This document shows positions 10,220-19,676 of a DNA stretch of 23,746 nt, piece after piece. Each line of letters opens with the position of its first letter. Position 1 is the stretch's first letter. The translations under genes and the position numbers were made by a program. The DNA comes from Haplomitrium mnioides (lineage: Eukaryota > Marchantiophyta > Haplomitriopsida > Calobryales), in the NCBI GenBank assembly GCA_049999725.1, contig JBNGIS010001142.1, forward strand, positions 65,046-88,791, written 5' to 3'. The notes beneath the pieces were generated by a model that saw nothing but the letters and a program-made list of their open reading frames with translations, did not search any database and had not been told where the DNA came from.

Positions 10220-10549
10220 CAATCAATAGGTAGGTAGGTCAAAATACAATCATATTTTGACATTGAATAGTCTAAAAAACAAAATCAAGATATTAATTTT
10301 GTTTGAAGTATATGAAAATAGTTAATGAACTATAATTTTCCTTGAAGAGTTCATGCCTGCATTGATTTCATCTCAACAAAAAGAAGTCACTCAAATAAGT
10401 TAACTTAGAAAATGTATAAAATATAAACTACAACACAAGTTGTAAGTATTTTATGAACAATACAAAATAGAAACAACTATTTTGAAAATAGATAGGTTGA
10501 GCTGGATTTCAACCAACATAGGAATTGCTAGCAAATATGATAAATAGAT
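10220..10549 (-). other. G2b 3' flank, homologous to the flanks of G2a and G2c
   Basis: On the minus strand the block GTGTTGTAGTTTATATTTTA and a later AATTAATATCTTGATTTTG correspond in order and spacing to 22555-22730 and 12555-12760. All three copies therefore carry the same 3' untranslated sequence. Confidence 0.7.
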
Positions 10550-10786
10550 TCAACCGCTCGTCTCAATTTCTTTAGAGTAAGCTTCAGAATAGTCATCAAG
10601 ATTCTTGTGGTCTTCTTCAATATTGATCACATTGTTTGATTCTAATTCAAACACTTGAGGATGGATTTCTTTGTTTCTCTCATATTAAAACTTGTTTGAT
10701 TTAATAGTTGCTAGAATGATTTTCTCAATATGTTTTTTTAGAAGAAAATGAAAAGAGAAAATCATGATCTTTGTTGCATCTGATAT
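10550..10786 (-). pseudogene. G2b: C-terminal tail of a DUF7869-like gene
   Basis: Minus-strand translation gives KIMIFSFHFLL, then IILATIKSN, then HPQVFELESNNVINIEED and SEAYSKEIETSG before a TGA at 10552-10550. G2a has ITILSFDFLL, ILATIKSN, INVINT and SEAKSEEVDTSN before its TAA, so the two tails are paralogous. The homology to G2a (22268-22288 region) stops abruptly at 10786, next to the TG that starts LTR-like sequence B. The copy was therefore probably cut by that insertion; the rest of the gene is absent from the far side. Confidence 0.75.
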
Positions 10787-11340
10787 TGTTAAGGTCAGGG
10801 ATGGAAAACTAATCTAGATGTATAAGACACGCAAAGGAGGAAGGGACATGAAAAGAAACAACAACAGCACTAGAACATTAGTGGCAATCATCAAGCACCA
10901 GCAAATTAGATAGGACTTATATCCCTTGGGGTATGGTATTTGAATTTTAGTTATAGACTCTTTAGAATTTAGGATTCAGTAGTAGATTAGAATGTTTCTA
11001 TGACAAACACAGGTATTGTACAAAGTAGGTGACTCTATGTGCAGCTTAGAAAATCAAAATTGGAGGAAGAGCCAACCAGTGATAATCAAGAGGAGAAAAC
11101 AAGGGAGGTTCCACATCATAAATCAATACGTAACATGATTTTTTGAGTGAATTGTTTGTGTTGTTGAGTGGGTTTTGTGGGAAGTGCAAAATAAATAACA
11201 TTAAGAAAATAAATAAAATTTAAAGTCCTATCAAAGCATAAGCCACCAGCCAACGGGAAAAGTTACCTAAAAATAGAAGGTAGAGATGGGAGGAATAGAT
11301 CGAACGACCAAGAAGAGAGTAGGATTTTTTTGCGCTTGCT
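10787..11340 (+). mobile_element. LTR-like sequence B, inserted in G2b
   Basis: Starts TGTTAAGGTC exactly where the G2b coding homology breaks. It shares block order with the sequence starting at 4469: purine-rich, TTTAGTTATAGACTCTTTAG, TTGTGTTGTTGAGTGG, AAATAAATAAAATTTAAAG, GCCACCAGCC. The right end was not located and no target-site duplication was confirmed. Both sequences point the same way, so this is a relative of A. I could not show that A and B are the two LTRs of one element. Confidence 0.45.
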
Positions 11341-12253
11341 CTATGGGTTAGGGTACAAAACCAAGGAGAAAGATAGAGACACTACTCTCCAAACCACTCA
11401 TTGCCATTGTGGTCTTGGAAAGTTTGTGAGGGCCATAAGAAAGAGAGTATATGCAATGGTAGGGAGGACCTTTGTTTTTTAGTATACTTACAAGCAAAAA
11501 TGTGCATGGAAAGGAGGTGTTGATTGCTTCTTGATTTGCCTTGAACTTAGTACCAAAAGGGTTAGAAGACAGATGATTGATTGGACCCATGTTACAAGAA
11601 AAATTAGGATGGGTTATGGTGATGGGGCACAATAGTACCTTATACTGCTCTAGAGAGTGGTCGAATAACAAAAACATCTAATGAGGATAGGTGGAGTTGT
11701 CCTCAAACAAGAGTCACTACAAAAACTTTGACGAGACCTAAGGTAGCTCAAAGGAGGCCAACTGAGTTAATGGCAGCACAACACAATAAAGGTGGCTCTC
11801 AACATCATAGATTTTCAGAAAAATGAAGTGATGAGCTCTTTGGGTGAGAGAAATGAGCATGTAGATCACTAAGATGAACATGGGAGGGTATCTCCATTCA
11901 ATAAATCTGAAAAAACCCAAGAGCAATTCAAAGAATACCATTGGCTATAAGTCATTAATTGTAAGGAGAAAATTGCAGTGAAGATGGATTCAAATATGGA
12001 CTGCCCCTATCCACCCTGCTTGTATTTCCTTTCTTTTCTATTTTTTTATTGAGGAAACATTGTCATGGGTTGTTGGAGCCAATTTGTCCAAGGGAGGCCA
12101 TCTAGTCTCTAGATCGCGGCCAGATCTTGCTTGTTGAACAGAGTTGGAGACTTGGGACCCGAAAATAGAGTAAGCAGTGAATGCTCTATTGAAATGCAAC
12201 ACATGATTGCTAGAAGGTAGAAACTCGACAATACCTGTGCCAAGAAACTCACA
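11341..12253. other. No recognised gene
   Basis: Open frames occur on the minus strand (11677-11348, 11941-11738, 12268-12038), but none carries a recognisable motif. This may be the remainder of the element whose left end is LTR-like sequence B. Confidence 0.4.
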
Positions 12254-12273
12254 AGTCCATGTGCGCATGGACT
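12254..12273. repeat. Single 24-bp-family palindrome in the G1c intron
   Basis: AGTCCATGTGCGCATGGACT, one mismatch from the perfect palindrome. It lies about 36 bp into the intron after the G1c splice donor, the position occupied by long arrays in G1a and G1b. Confidence 0.8.
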
Positions 12274-12309
12274 CTTGACAAAAAAAAGGGTAAAGTGAGG
12301 AATAATTAC

Positions 12310-12485
12310 CTCTCCAAACTTGTACGGCTCTTGTAAGTCCAAGGTGAAGGGGTCATTTGGCTTCATTTTGTTGAAGTAGAATCTTTTAAGGGAGGCTTTG
12401 TAAAGACCAATAACCTCCTCTCACTCCACAAGGAGCCCAATATGGGCTCTATGGCCTTCCCATTCCGTGTGAGAGTAAATGGAGA
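12310..12485 (-). pseudogene. G1c: exon 1 fragment of the methyltransferase-like family
   Basis: Minus-strand reading gives KRFYFNKMKPNDPFTLDLQE, matching the KKFYFNKIKSGDPFTNDLQE portion of G1b after correcting one base there. The exon ends GAGAG|GTAATT, a good donor at the same place as in G1b (GACAAG|GTAATA). Upstream, frameshifts and one stop break the segment that corresponds to VTMIRDGRKGHIGLFVQFED. Homology ends near 12485, where the 3' end of a G2 copy begins on the opposite strand. Confidence 0.75.
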
Positions 12486-12780
12486 CGAGTGACTCAAGCC
12501 ATTTATGATTCTATTTCTAAAATAAACTTGTTTATAGTATATTTTCAACTTATGTTGTAGTTTAAGTTTATATATTTTATAAAGTTTATGAATATTTTTA
12601 TTCAAGAAAATTTCTTGTTGTTGAGATAAATTTATATATGCATTTGAGTTTTTTTTTGTAAATTATTTCTAATTGATTATTATCATTTGTAAATGTACTT
12701 AAAACAAAAATAGTAATCTTCATTTTGTTTGTCAAACATTTTGGATCTAAAATATTACTATATTCTTTCTTATTTGACCA
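12486..12780 (+). pseudogene. G2c: 3' end and 3' flank of a DUF7869-like gene
   Basis: GAGACGAGTGAC followed by TCAAGCC matches GATACGAGTAAC followed by TAAAGCC at the G2a stop (22501-22515), with the stop changed to TCA. The next 280 bases align with 22513-22765: CTTATGTTGTAGTTTAAG, AAGAAAATTTCTTG, GTAATCTTCATTTTGTTTG and GGATCTAAAATATTACTATA have close counterparts in the same order. Nothing of the coding body is present. Confidence 0.75.
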
Positions 12781-13781
12781 TTGGTTGGAAGCATTTCAAC
12801 GTTTTGACTAATGAATCCTCTGGCTTTGACCTTTGGGATTGCTGAAGTTCCACCCACCTCGATTATTGAATCCTTTGCTTTGCAGACCTAGGTTTTTTGT
12901 ATATAGGCATGTACACATCTCCTTTACATGAGTGCTTATCTGAATCACATATTCATATTCACATATTCATATATGAGTTCACCAATTCATTCGGTAAATC
13001 TGGAATTACAACTTCCAATATTTCTTTGTCTTGTAGGTTTTCTCAACAAATTCAAGAGACAAAACTCCTTTGAAAAGAATTTCTCTATCACCTCTTTTGC
13101 TCATAGCCTCTATAATCACATTTCTTGAAGCCTATGTCTCAATCTATATCTACCATTGAGAATAGCAAATGATATACAAACATCATCCAAAGTCTTTGTT
13201 TCAAGCTTAATATTAAGACTTTTTTGCTTTACATATGAATCAACCATCATGACATCCTTCTCAACAGTTGCTTGATCTTAGCTCATACAAGCATTCTTCT
13301 ACTAATGATTCATTTGTCTTCTTACTTGACACTAGTCCAGCCATCCAAAATTCTTGCATATTATTTTCTTGCTCAACATACTAAACAACTACAAACACTT
13401 AGTACTAATATGACTAATAAACACAACAAGAACTGAAAACTCACATGCTATTATACTTCATAACACAATCGAACCACACTTCATGTGTACACAATAGAAT
13501 CTTTTCTACTCTTTGAACCACTACCAACAATGTATACAATACAAAAAAATAAATTCTTTTTGACTTTGTAAAGTCATTTGCTGCTACCAATTCATCCAAC
13601 TACAACAACATCCTTCCATGATGCTATTTTGCAACTTCTTCATTTCCAATGACAGCCTTCTTCGATGTTTCTCTACTTACAAAGTATTCTCTACCAAAAT
13701 TGGACTCTACTACAATCAAAACATGCAATACCAGCACTTACAAGCAAGCACGACAAGGTAGTGCAAGGTCTTTGAGAGTCT
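12781..13781. other. Non-coding stretch with no gene recognised
   Basis: The first ~120 bases loosely resemble 22770-22860 beyond G2a. A short tandem of ACATATTC units lies at about 12948-12972. The remainder is C/T- and A-rich with no motif or RNA gene visible. Confidence 0.45.
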
Positions 13782-14180
13782 AATATAGATGCATCATAAA
13801 GAGGAAGAAAAGAGAATAGAAGCAACTAGAAGGTAGAAGCAAAGGGCAATAGAAAGCAACAATAAGATAGTAGAAAACCATGTGAAAACATCCAAATTAA
13901 TAAACTACTACAATGCAACAAGCAAGGCAAGGTGATCTGCAACACAAAGCAAGGCAATTAACAATGCAAGGCGACGAAAGGCAATCAACAACACAAAGCA
14001 AAGCAAAGTAAGGCAAGCAAAGCAATGTATTCAAGAATTCAATATGGATGTGTCACAAAGAAAAACAGGAGGGAACAAAATGAGTTGGAAGGCAGAAGCA
14101 TAGATGCAATAGGAAGCAAAAATAAGATAATGACACTCTTCCAAAACAACTAAACTATTGTAACCCAAGTAATCATTCAA
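13782..14180. repeat. ~259-bp tandem duplication with a GCAA-rich interior
   Basis: AATATAGATGCATCATAAAG at 13782 recurs as AATATGGATGTGTCACAAAG at 14041. The following GAAGGTAGAAGCA / GGAAGGCAGAAGCA, CAATAGAAAGCAA / CAATAGGAAGCAA and ATAAGATA blocks keep the same order. Between the copies lies a low-complexity run of AAGCAAGGCAA-type words (about 13915-14025). Confidence 0.7.
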
Positions 14181-14774
14181 GTAAAACAAAAGACTTTGTT
14201 CTAATAAACCTACAACTACATATGTCTAGCAATATTAACTACACTAACTACAAAAATTAAATATAGATGAGTATTGCTTTTGAGCAAAAGGTTGTTTGAA
14301 CAACGGCGCTACTGTTTCAATTAAGGGAAAAAGCTTGCTAGGTTGTCTACCAACAATCGCTGCTTTGAACTAAAAACCACTACTGAGTTTCTACTATATT
14401 TCGCATCCAAAATTTGTTTTCTTCAAATTTCCGCTTCAAAAATACGTTTTTTGATAGTTACAAAATTTTTCATCGAAATTTTTTTTCTCAACCTGAAATT
14501 TGCTTCATTAACATACTTATTGTATTTTGGAAAAAAAAACTTGATGCTCAATATTTGGTAAAACAGAAAAAAGAAAAATATTATACTGTAGTAAGATAAG
14601 CAGACATGAGAGAATATTGAAAACATCTCGTAAAGTTAAATAGTCATATTTCAATGTTTTCCTATAATTTTTAGAAAACCTTTAAGATACAAAATACTAA
14701 AATATTTAAGCATAGAATGATATCGTAGCTCAAGATTGTAATAAATGTAATACTCAGCTAACGAAATAAACAAA
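14181..14774. other. AT-rich non-coding stretch
   Basis: Only short low-complexity open frames on both strands. No motif, repeat array or RNA gene recognised. Confidence 0.45.
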
Positions 14775-15037
14775 AAACTCAAAATTAAAGAAAATTTGTG
14801 CAAAAATGTAAATTAGTCGAAATGAAACGTCTATGCCAATATTGACTTTGCTGTTTACTTTTACATAAACTATAAGTTTTATTCAAAAATCATTTATCAA
14901 ATGAAAAGAGATCATCAAGAAAGTACTTAATAACTTTTATCTTGAATGCTGCAAGAATCAAATATCTTTTACCAAATTAAAAAAGATCGAATAAAAGATA
15001 ATTTCAAAAAAATACTTAATTATTTACAAAATATATA
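14775..15037 (-). other. G1b 3' flank, homologous to the G1a 3' flank
   Basis: On the minus strand ATTAAGTACTTTCTTGATGA and ATGATTTTTGAATAAAACTT correspond to 3079 onwards beside G1a. The similarity runs to about 14775, the counterpart of 3240. Confidence 0.65.
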
Positions 15038-15301
15038 TCAATTTGTAGCTTCAGCTTCAGTCTTGTCCTCTTCAAGAGGAATAGTCTTGTTGAAGTCGAT
15101 AGATTGAGAAGCTTGGGCATTTGCAGCTGCAAGAGAATCATGTCAAGACTTTCCAGTCCCATAAATTGCAATGGAATCACCAAATGCACCAACACTACTA
15201 GGAGGAACAAGCTCCTTATGGTACATATAAACAATATGGGATTTAGTGACATCAAATGGCAAAGACACCATCATCAAAACTCTTTGTGGAATATAAATGG
15301 G

Positions 15302-16095
15302 TTGACGTCTATCATATTCCACATCAATACACTTCCTCATCAACTTGAGAGCATAGACCAGACATGTATGTGACCTAGAGCAAAGATCTAGTACCCAATC
15401 TTGCTCTCACGACAAGTGATCAATAAAAGAATTGTATAAAGCATGAGACTTTTGGTACATATTAAAAGGAGCATCGTCTCCTGGATTTTTTAGTTTTGTG
15501 GAAACCGTTGGATAGCCAAAAATGCTTTGCATTATTTGTCAAAAATGGTTGGTTGCATCTTTGGATTCTAAGTTGAAGAGCTTCATTCTATGCTTGCCCT
15601 CCTTTGTCTTGTAGCCTACAGTCAGTACTCGTAGGTGTGAGCATTTCTAGGACCACCCAAATGATGTATGCTGGTTTTGTCCTTGCATTAATCAAACCAA
15701 AGAAATAAGAGATTTCATAGAAACTAAAAGAAGTAGAAACAAGATAAGCTAAAACATAAAAAATCAAAACAAAGCTTACAAGATGTTGTGGTTGAGAACA
15801 AAACACATATCCAAAAGCACATCCTAGACAATGTTGAATTGTTGCAAATAATAAATAATAACAAAAGACCAAAAATCCAAAGTAGTTATGGCTGCAAAAG
15901 AAGAGATTATATCAAAAATATTATCTTTACTGAAGGGCTCGAAGTCATCATGCTTACATTCCTTAAAGATGTACCTGTAAGGAATATGAGGGATTGCTAA
16001 AGTGAAACTTCTTGGTTTCACCAAGCCCTTTAGTTGTCGTGCGTTGGACTCCTTGTAGACTTGATAGTATACTATATTGAGTTCGTCAAAATAAG
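15302..16095 (-). other. G1b methyltransferase-like region (motif IV-like, X-like, I, II)
   Basis: In order along the minus strand: an ESNARQLKGL segment like the SxExL preceding the catalytic motif; FTLAIPHIPY (HIPY at 15988-15977), the slot of the D/N/S-P-P-Y/F motif; FSKDNIFDIISSFAAITTLD with WSFVI; an intron; VGYKTKEGKHRMKLFNLES; QKSHALYNSFIDHLS, comparable to the KP-x-x-L-x-x-x-x-I motif X; DWVLDLCSRSHT (15400-15365), the SAM loop; and CIDVEYDRRQ (15331-15302). Motif order IV, X, I is that of beta-class N4-cytosine/N6-adenine DNA methyltransferases. Key positions are degraded: the catalytic acid is His here, and the Gly of the SAM loop are Arg and His. Assignment is by motif only. Confidence 0.55.
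15682..15782 (-). other. Last intron of G1b
   Basis: Donor CTT|GTAAGC near 15782 and acceptor TGCAAG|G at 15682 enclose T-rich sequence with many stops. The reading frame upstream stays coherent to about 15824. An alternative donor CAG|GTACAT at 15974 was considered, but it would discard the conserved-looking FAAITTLDFWSFVI segment. Confidence 0.5.
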
Positions 16096-16432
16096 ATTGC
16101 AAGTCTTGGTTTTGTTTTTTGGTCCCTTCTTCAGGTGGAGGGACAACAACTTCATTTTGCTGCTTGGATTTCCACTCTCTAGCTTTCTGCCAATAAAGTA
16201 GAAAGGCAAGAAGGTAGGACACCAAGGTTAGGGCTTGGTCTTGATCTTTTGGGGCTTCTTTGGCCTATGATCTCTTTTTTACTTTAGTAGATGTTGTCAA
16301 GTTTTTGGCAAGTTGCCTCTTGAATGTTTTGCCACCCTGAAAACATCATGGAGAAATGTATTAAGGGAGAATTCAAAAACTAAAAACTTCTAGTCAAAAA
16401 GAAAGGAGAGTTTATACGCACATGAATTTTTG

Positions 16433-16640
16433 AGTCCATGCATGCACAAACTTCAAAGTCCATGCTTGCATGAACTCTAATGTCTATGCGTAGTTGAACT
16501 CAAAGAGTCTATGCACTCTTTGACACTTGAGTCCATGCGCGCATGGACTCAAGACTCTAGGTGAGCCTGAAGATCTAGTCTACGTGAGTGTTGTCTGAAG
16601 AGTCCAAGTGCGCAATGACTCTTTGATGTCCACATGCATA
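16433..16640. repeat. 24-bp palindromic minisatellite in intron 2 of G1b
   Basis: Units start at 16433, 16457, 16481, 16506 and 16530, then become irregular. The unit at 16530-16549 is the perfect palindrome AGTCCATGCGCGCATGGACT. With CTTG before and CAAG after, the perfect palindrome extends to 28 bp (16526-16553). It lies between the donor near 16734 and the acceptor at 16337, the same intron that carries an array in G1a. Confidence 0.9.
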
Positions 16641-18312
16641 TGAAAGGAACTTGACAAACAAATGTATTTTCAAATAATTCAAACAAACTTTTATAAAAAA
16701 GATTGGCGAGCAGAAAAATATTATACTTACTTACAACTTCTTGAAACTTGAATAGAAAGAGTACATCTTTGATTCCTCCATATGGATGGGATATTCCAAC
16801 CTAGCCTTCTCCCAAGAACTTTAGCATAACTTCAAACAAAAGGATTTTACTATAAAAACCCAAAATTTATGCCTCTCTAGCTCTCAAGACATGTCTTCAA
16901 TTGACAGTTCTTTGGCTTTTGCTCACTTCAAAACTGAAATTTTGATTTCATCAGGAAGAACTTGAAGGGACCTCCAAGATATCCACTGTATGTCCTCCAT
17001 TTGCAGTGAACCTTTGGCCTTGGGCTTCTGGCCTTTTATAAGGTTCTTCTCCCACATAGAAAAAATGCTCTATTACAACTTCTAGAGCTCTCCACTTCTA
17101 AAGGCAAGCTACAACTAGATGTCTTGTCTTATCAAGATTGACTTTGGCTTGATCTCCAAAGTCTCCAGCACAAGTTCTCTTTTTCATTTTTGGGATGATA
17201 CCATCTCACTCTCTATAAATCTCTCATGCCAATACTTGACCTTTTGAATTGATGTCATTTCAAGCATGTATTGTCGATCGTAATTGTCTTTGATGACAAG
17301 AATTCGTGCCTCCGTTGGTTTGAGCATGTGGGTGCACATAATAGTTGCAGAGCAAAAGCATTAGATTCTTTTCTCCATACTTTGTAATCTGAGTTTCCTT
17401 GCAGTAGCATTGTGATTGCCTCATGCAATCTCATATAGGTACTTGTTAAGGTTCATGATGTCAAACTTTGATTTATCTTTTAACCAACATTTTGGGTCCA
17501 CAACGACAATGAAAAAAAAATGCACATATTTGTTGGTGAGCATTCTATGCGCTAGAAGCTCTACAAAATCTTCATTCAACTGTTTAATCTAAAATGATCC
17601 CTAGTTATCCATTCCAGGTTTTGGAAAATTCATGTTTTCCAATCGAGTTGTAGTTGTTTCCTTGCGGACTCTACATTGATGGATTGCCTACTCCCTGATC
17701 TTGTTCTTGTTTTTCTCAAACATTGTCTAAAGATCAACGTGCTCTCTCTCCTGAAATGTCTGGAGCACTTTGTGCACTTGCCTCTTTTCCCTTGAAGTAG
17801 GGTGTTGCACAAGCTCTGACTCGATATCCTACTCAGAGGTGCTAGAGGAGGAGGATGATGGCGCTGCCAAAGATAAGCTCGACAGAGAAGGCGACCAAAA
17901 AAGTTCCTCCAGATTGACGGTGGTGGCACCGGGTTTTTGTTTGGCACAACTAGGTTCTTCTTTTTTCGAGCATGCGTTGGCTCCACTTCCTTCCTCTTTC
18001 TTATAGCAAACGGTCCACCTATTGTTGCCATAGTGAATGTCTCTACACTTGGGTGAGGCATACATTGTACCAAGCTTAAGCCTTGTTTCACTTTCAATAT
18101 CTTTAAACTGAATGCAAATTTAATAAAATCTCTCTCCACCTTCTTTGCACCCGGTTAGACGTTGACAAAGTCCAATAAAAATTGTGAATTGAAAACAATT
18201 AACAAAAAAGAGTCAAGGATTGTTTAAAAAAAATTATAAACAAGAGTGCGTGATTGCTATTTCTCTAAAATACTTGTCAACATTACTCTTAATGATCCAC
18301 ACACACTAACCA

Positions 18313-18668
18313 GTGTCCATGCGTGCAATGATCCCAATCGCATAATGTGTCCATATTGCTTGCGCTCAAGGACCTTTGAGTCCATGCTTGCATGGACTCT
18401 GGAGTCTAGACACGCATAGACTTTAGAGTTACAACATACTTGTACCCTAAAGTTTATGCGTGCATGGCATGGAAGTCCACACACTCATTGAATCCATAGT
18501 CCCTGTACGCAAAGACGAGGGATTCCAAGTGCGCTTGGACCTTGGAGTCTATGTTCGCATGGACACTAAGATCCAAACACGGCTGAAGTATGGAGTCTAT
18601 GTTTGCCTAGACTCTAGAGCCCATGCGTGCATGGACATGAGAGTCCATTGTGTGCCTAGATGGTGGAG
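18313..18668. repeat. 24-bp palindromic minisatellite in intron 1 of G1b
   Basis: Tandem AGTCCATGCTTGCATGGACT-like units with 4-nt spacers occupy most of the intron between the exon 1 donor (18717) and exon 2 (about 18170). This is homologous in position to the array at 293-572 in G1a. Open frames with MDSRVHAC-type octapeptide repeats run through it on both strands and are artefacts of the 24-bp period. Confidence 0.9.
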
Positions 18669-19343
18669 TACACAATAAACTATACACCTAATAAAAAAAG
18701 GAATTACAAGTTATTACCTTGTCGTAGTTGTAGGCCTCTTGTAGATCGTTGGTGAAAGGATCTCCTGACTTTATTTTATTGAAGTAGAATTTCTTCATGG
18801 CACTTTGAAAAGGGCAATCATGTCTTCAAACTGCACAAACAACCCAATGTGGCCTTTGCGCCCATCACGAATCATTGTAACTTGGACCAAAAAGCTCATG
18901 TTGAATTTTTCACCTTCACCTTGGAAAAGGTAAAGGTGATGATCAGTGACTCTAATAGTCCCACAATAAACTAGCCATTCGTTGGTTAATTTGTGGGGCT
19001 CAAGTGTCTTCAAAATATCCACATACCGATAAGGCTTTGGTTGAGCAGGTTTTGGAGCAGTGGTTTGAGATGCCATTTTCTTTGATGTAAAAATGAGTAA
19101 AAATAGGAGGGTTAAAATATATGATAAAAATTTCACAAAAAGCAGAAGGGAAAAAACACCAAATCACAAGAAATAGCAAAAATGACCACAACAAGAAAAC
19201 AAAAACTGGAAAGTGTACTTGCAACAATGGAAAGAAACTTTTTATTATCACTCTTTTTAAACCTGAATTTCCAAAAACACATTTCTCTCCAAAAATGATT
19301 TGCAGAGCTCTTGATACATAGATTTTTAGGGTGAAAAAAAGGT

Positions 19344-19353
19344 TAGTATATAA
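19344..19353 (-). promoter_or_regulatory. Possible TATA box of G1b
   Basis: TTTATATACTA on the minus strand lies about 270 bases upstream of the chosen start codon and faces G1b. The 600-bp region to 19677 would be the shared head-to-head promoter of G1b and G2a. No transcript data support it. Confidence 0.35.
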
Positions 19354-19676
19354 AGCATTGCTCATTTTCATCTTTCCAACTTTTTTTTTGTTTCCTTCAC
19401 AAAAATATCACTATTTTTTCGTTTTGTGAAATGCTCTAAGAAAATACATAGTTTGAGTATACAAGCATCAACTAGGAATATTTTCTTAAATAATTCCTTC
19501 AATTTTTTTGTTTTTCATTATTATTTTTAAATAGTTGGAGTGTTCAAAGGCAAGAAGATATTAGAATTTCAGAATTCATGTTCCTAAAACAGTGTTACTT
19601 TTGGTCACTAAGATCAAGAAGGGAACCCAATGCTCACATAAGATCAAGGAGTGAACTCAATGCATACATATGATCC

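Larger units (their letters stand above)
15038..19076 (-). pseudogene. G1b: fullest copy of the multi-exon gene with methyltransferase-like C-terminus
   Basis: The start ATG (19076) follows AAGAA and precedes GCATC, a good plant context. An upstream in-frame ATG at 19136 would add a hydrophobic leader but lies in likely 5'UTR. Exon 1 (19076-18718) begins MASQTT, contains YVDILKTLEPHKL and GEGEKFNMSFLVQV, and has a 1-bp deletion near 18800. Exon 2 (about 18170-16735) has VERDFIKF, a KRKEVEP basic patch, a Ser-rich linker and RMLTNKYVHFFFIVVVDPKC. Exon 3 starts at 16336 after TTTTCAG. It encodes SYLLAFLLYWQKA, YFDELNIVYYQV, FTLAIPHIPYR and FAAITTLDFWSFVI, ending near 15782 at CTT|GTAAGC. The last exon (15681-15038) has VGYKTKEGKHRMKLFNLES, DWVLDLCSRSHT and CIDVEYDRRQ. 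At least six in-frame stops (17729, 17603, 17591, and others in the last exon) make it a pseudogene. The N-terminal two thirds match no family I know. Confidence 0.8.

Noticed and set aside
4469-11340. One complete LTR retrotransposon with A and B as its two LTRs
   Set aside because: The G2b tail and its 37-bp array lie between them on the minus strand, no gag-pol motifs are present, and no matching target duplication was found. Two separate insertions or solo LTRs fit better.
14343-14626. Overlapping open frames rich in Phe, Ile and Lys
   Set aside because: These come from A/T homopolymer-rich DNA, are open on both strands, and have no motif.
15682-15974. Intron starting at CAG|GTACAT (15974) in G1b
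   Set aside because: The frame stays open and methyltransferase-like to about 15824, and a better donor, GTAAGC, occurs near 15782.
16433-16640. CRISPR-like array of palindromic repeats
   Set aside because: Spacers are only 4 nt and not unique, the repeats sit in introns of a eukaryotic gene, and there are no cas genes.
19077-19136. N-terminal extension of G1b from an upstream in-frame ATG giving a hydrophobic leader
   Set aside because: The downstream ATG has the better start context, and the extension is T-rich like untranslated sequence. No other copy in the window reaches this point to test conservation.
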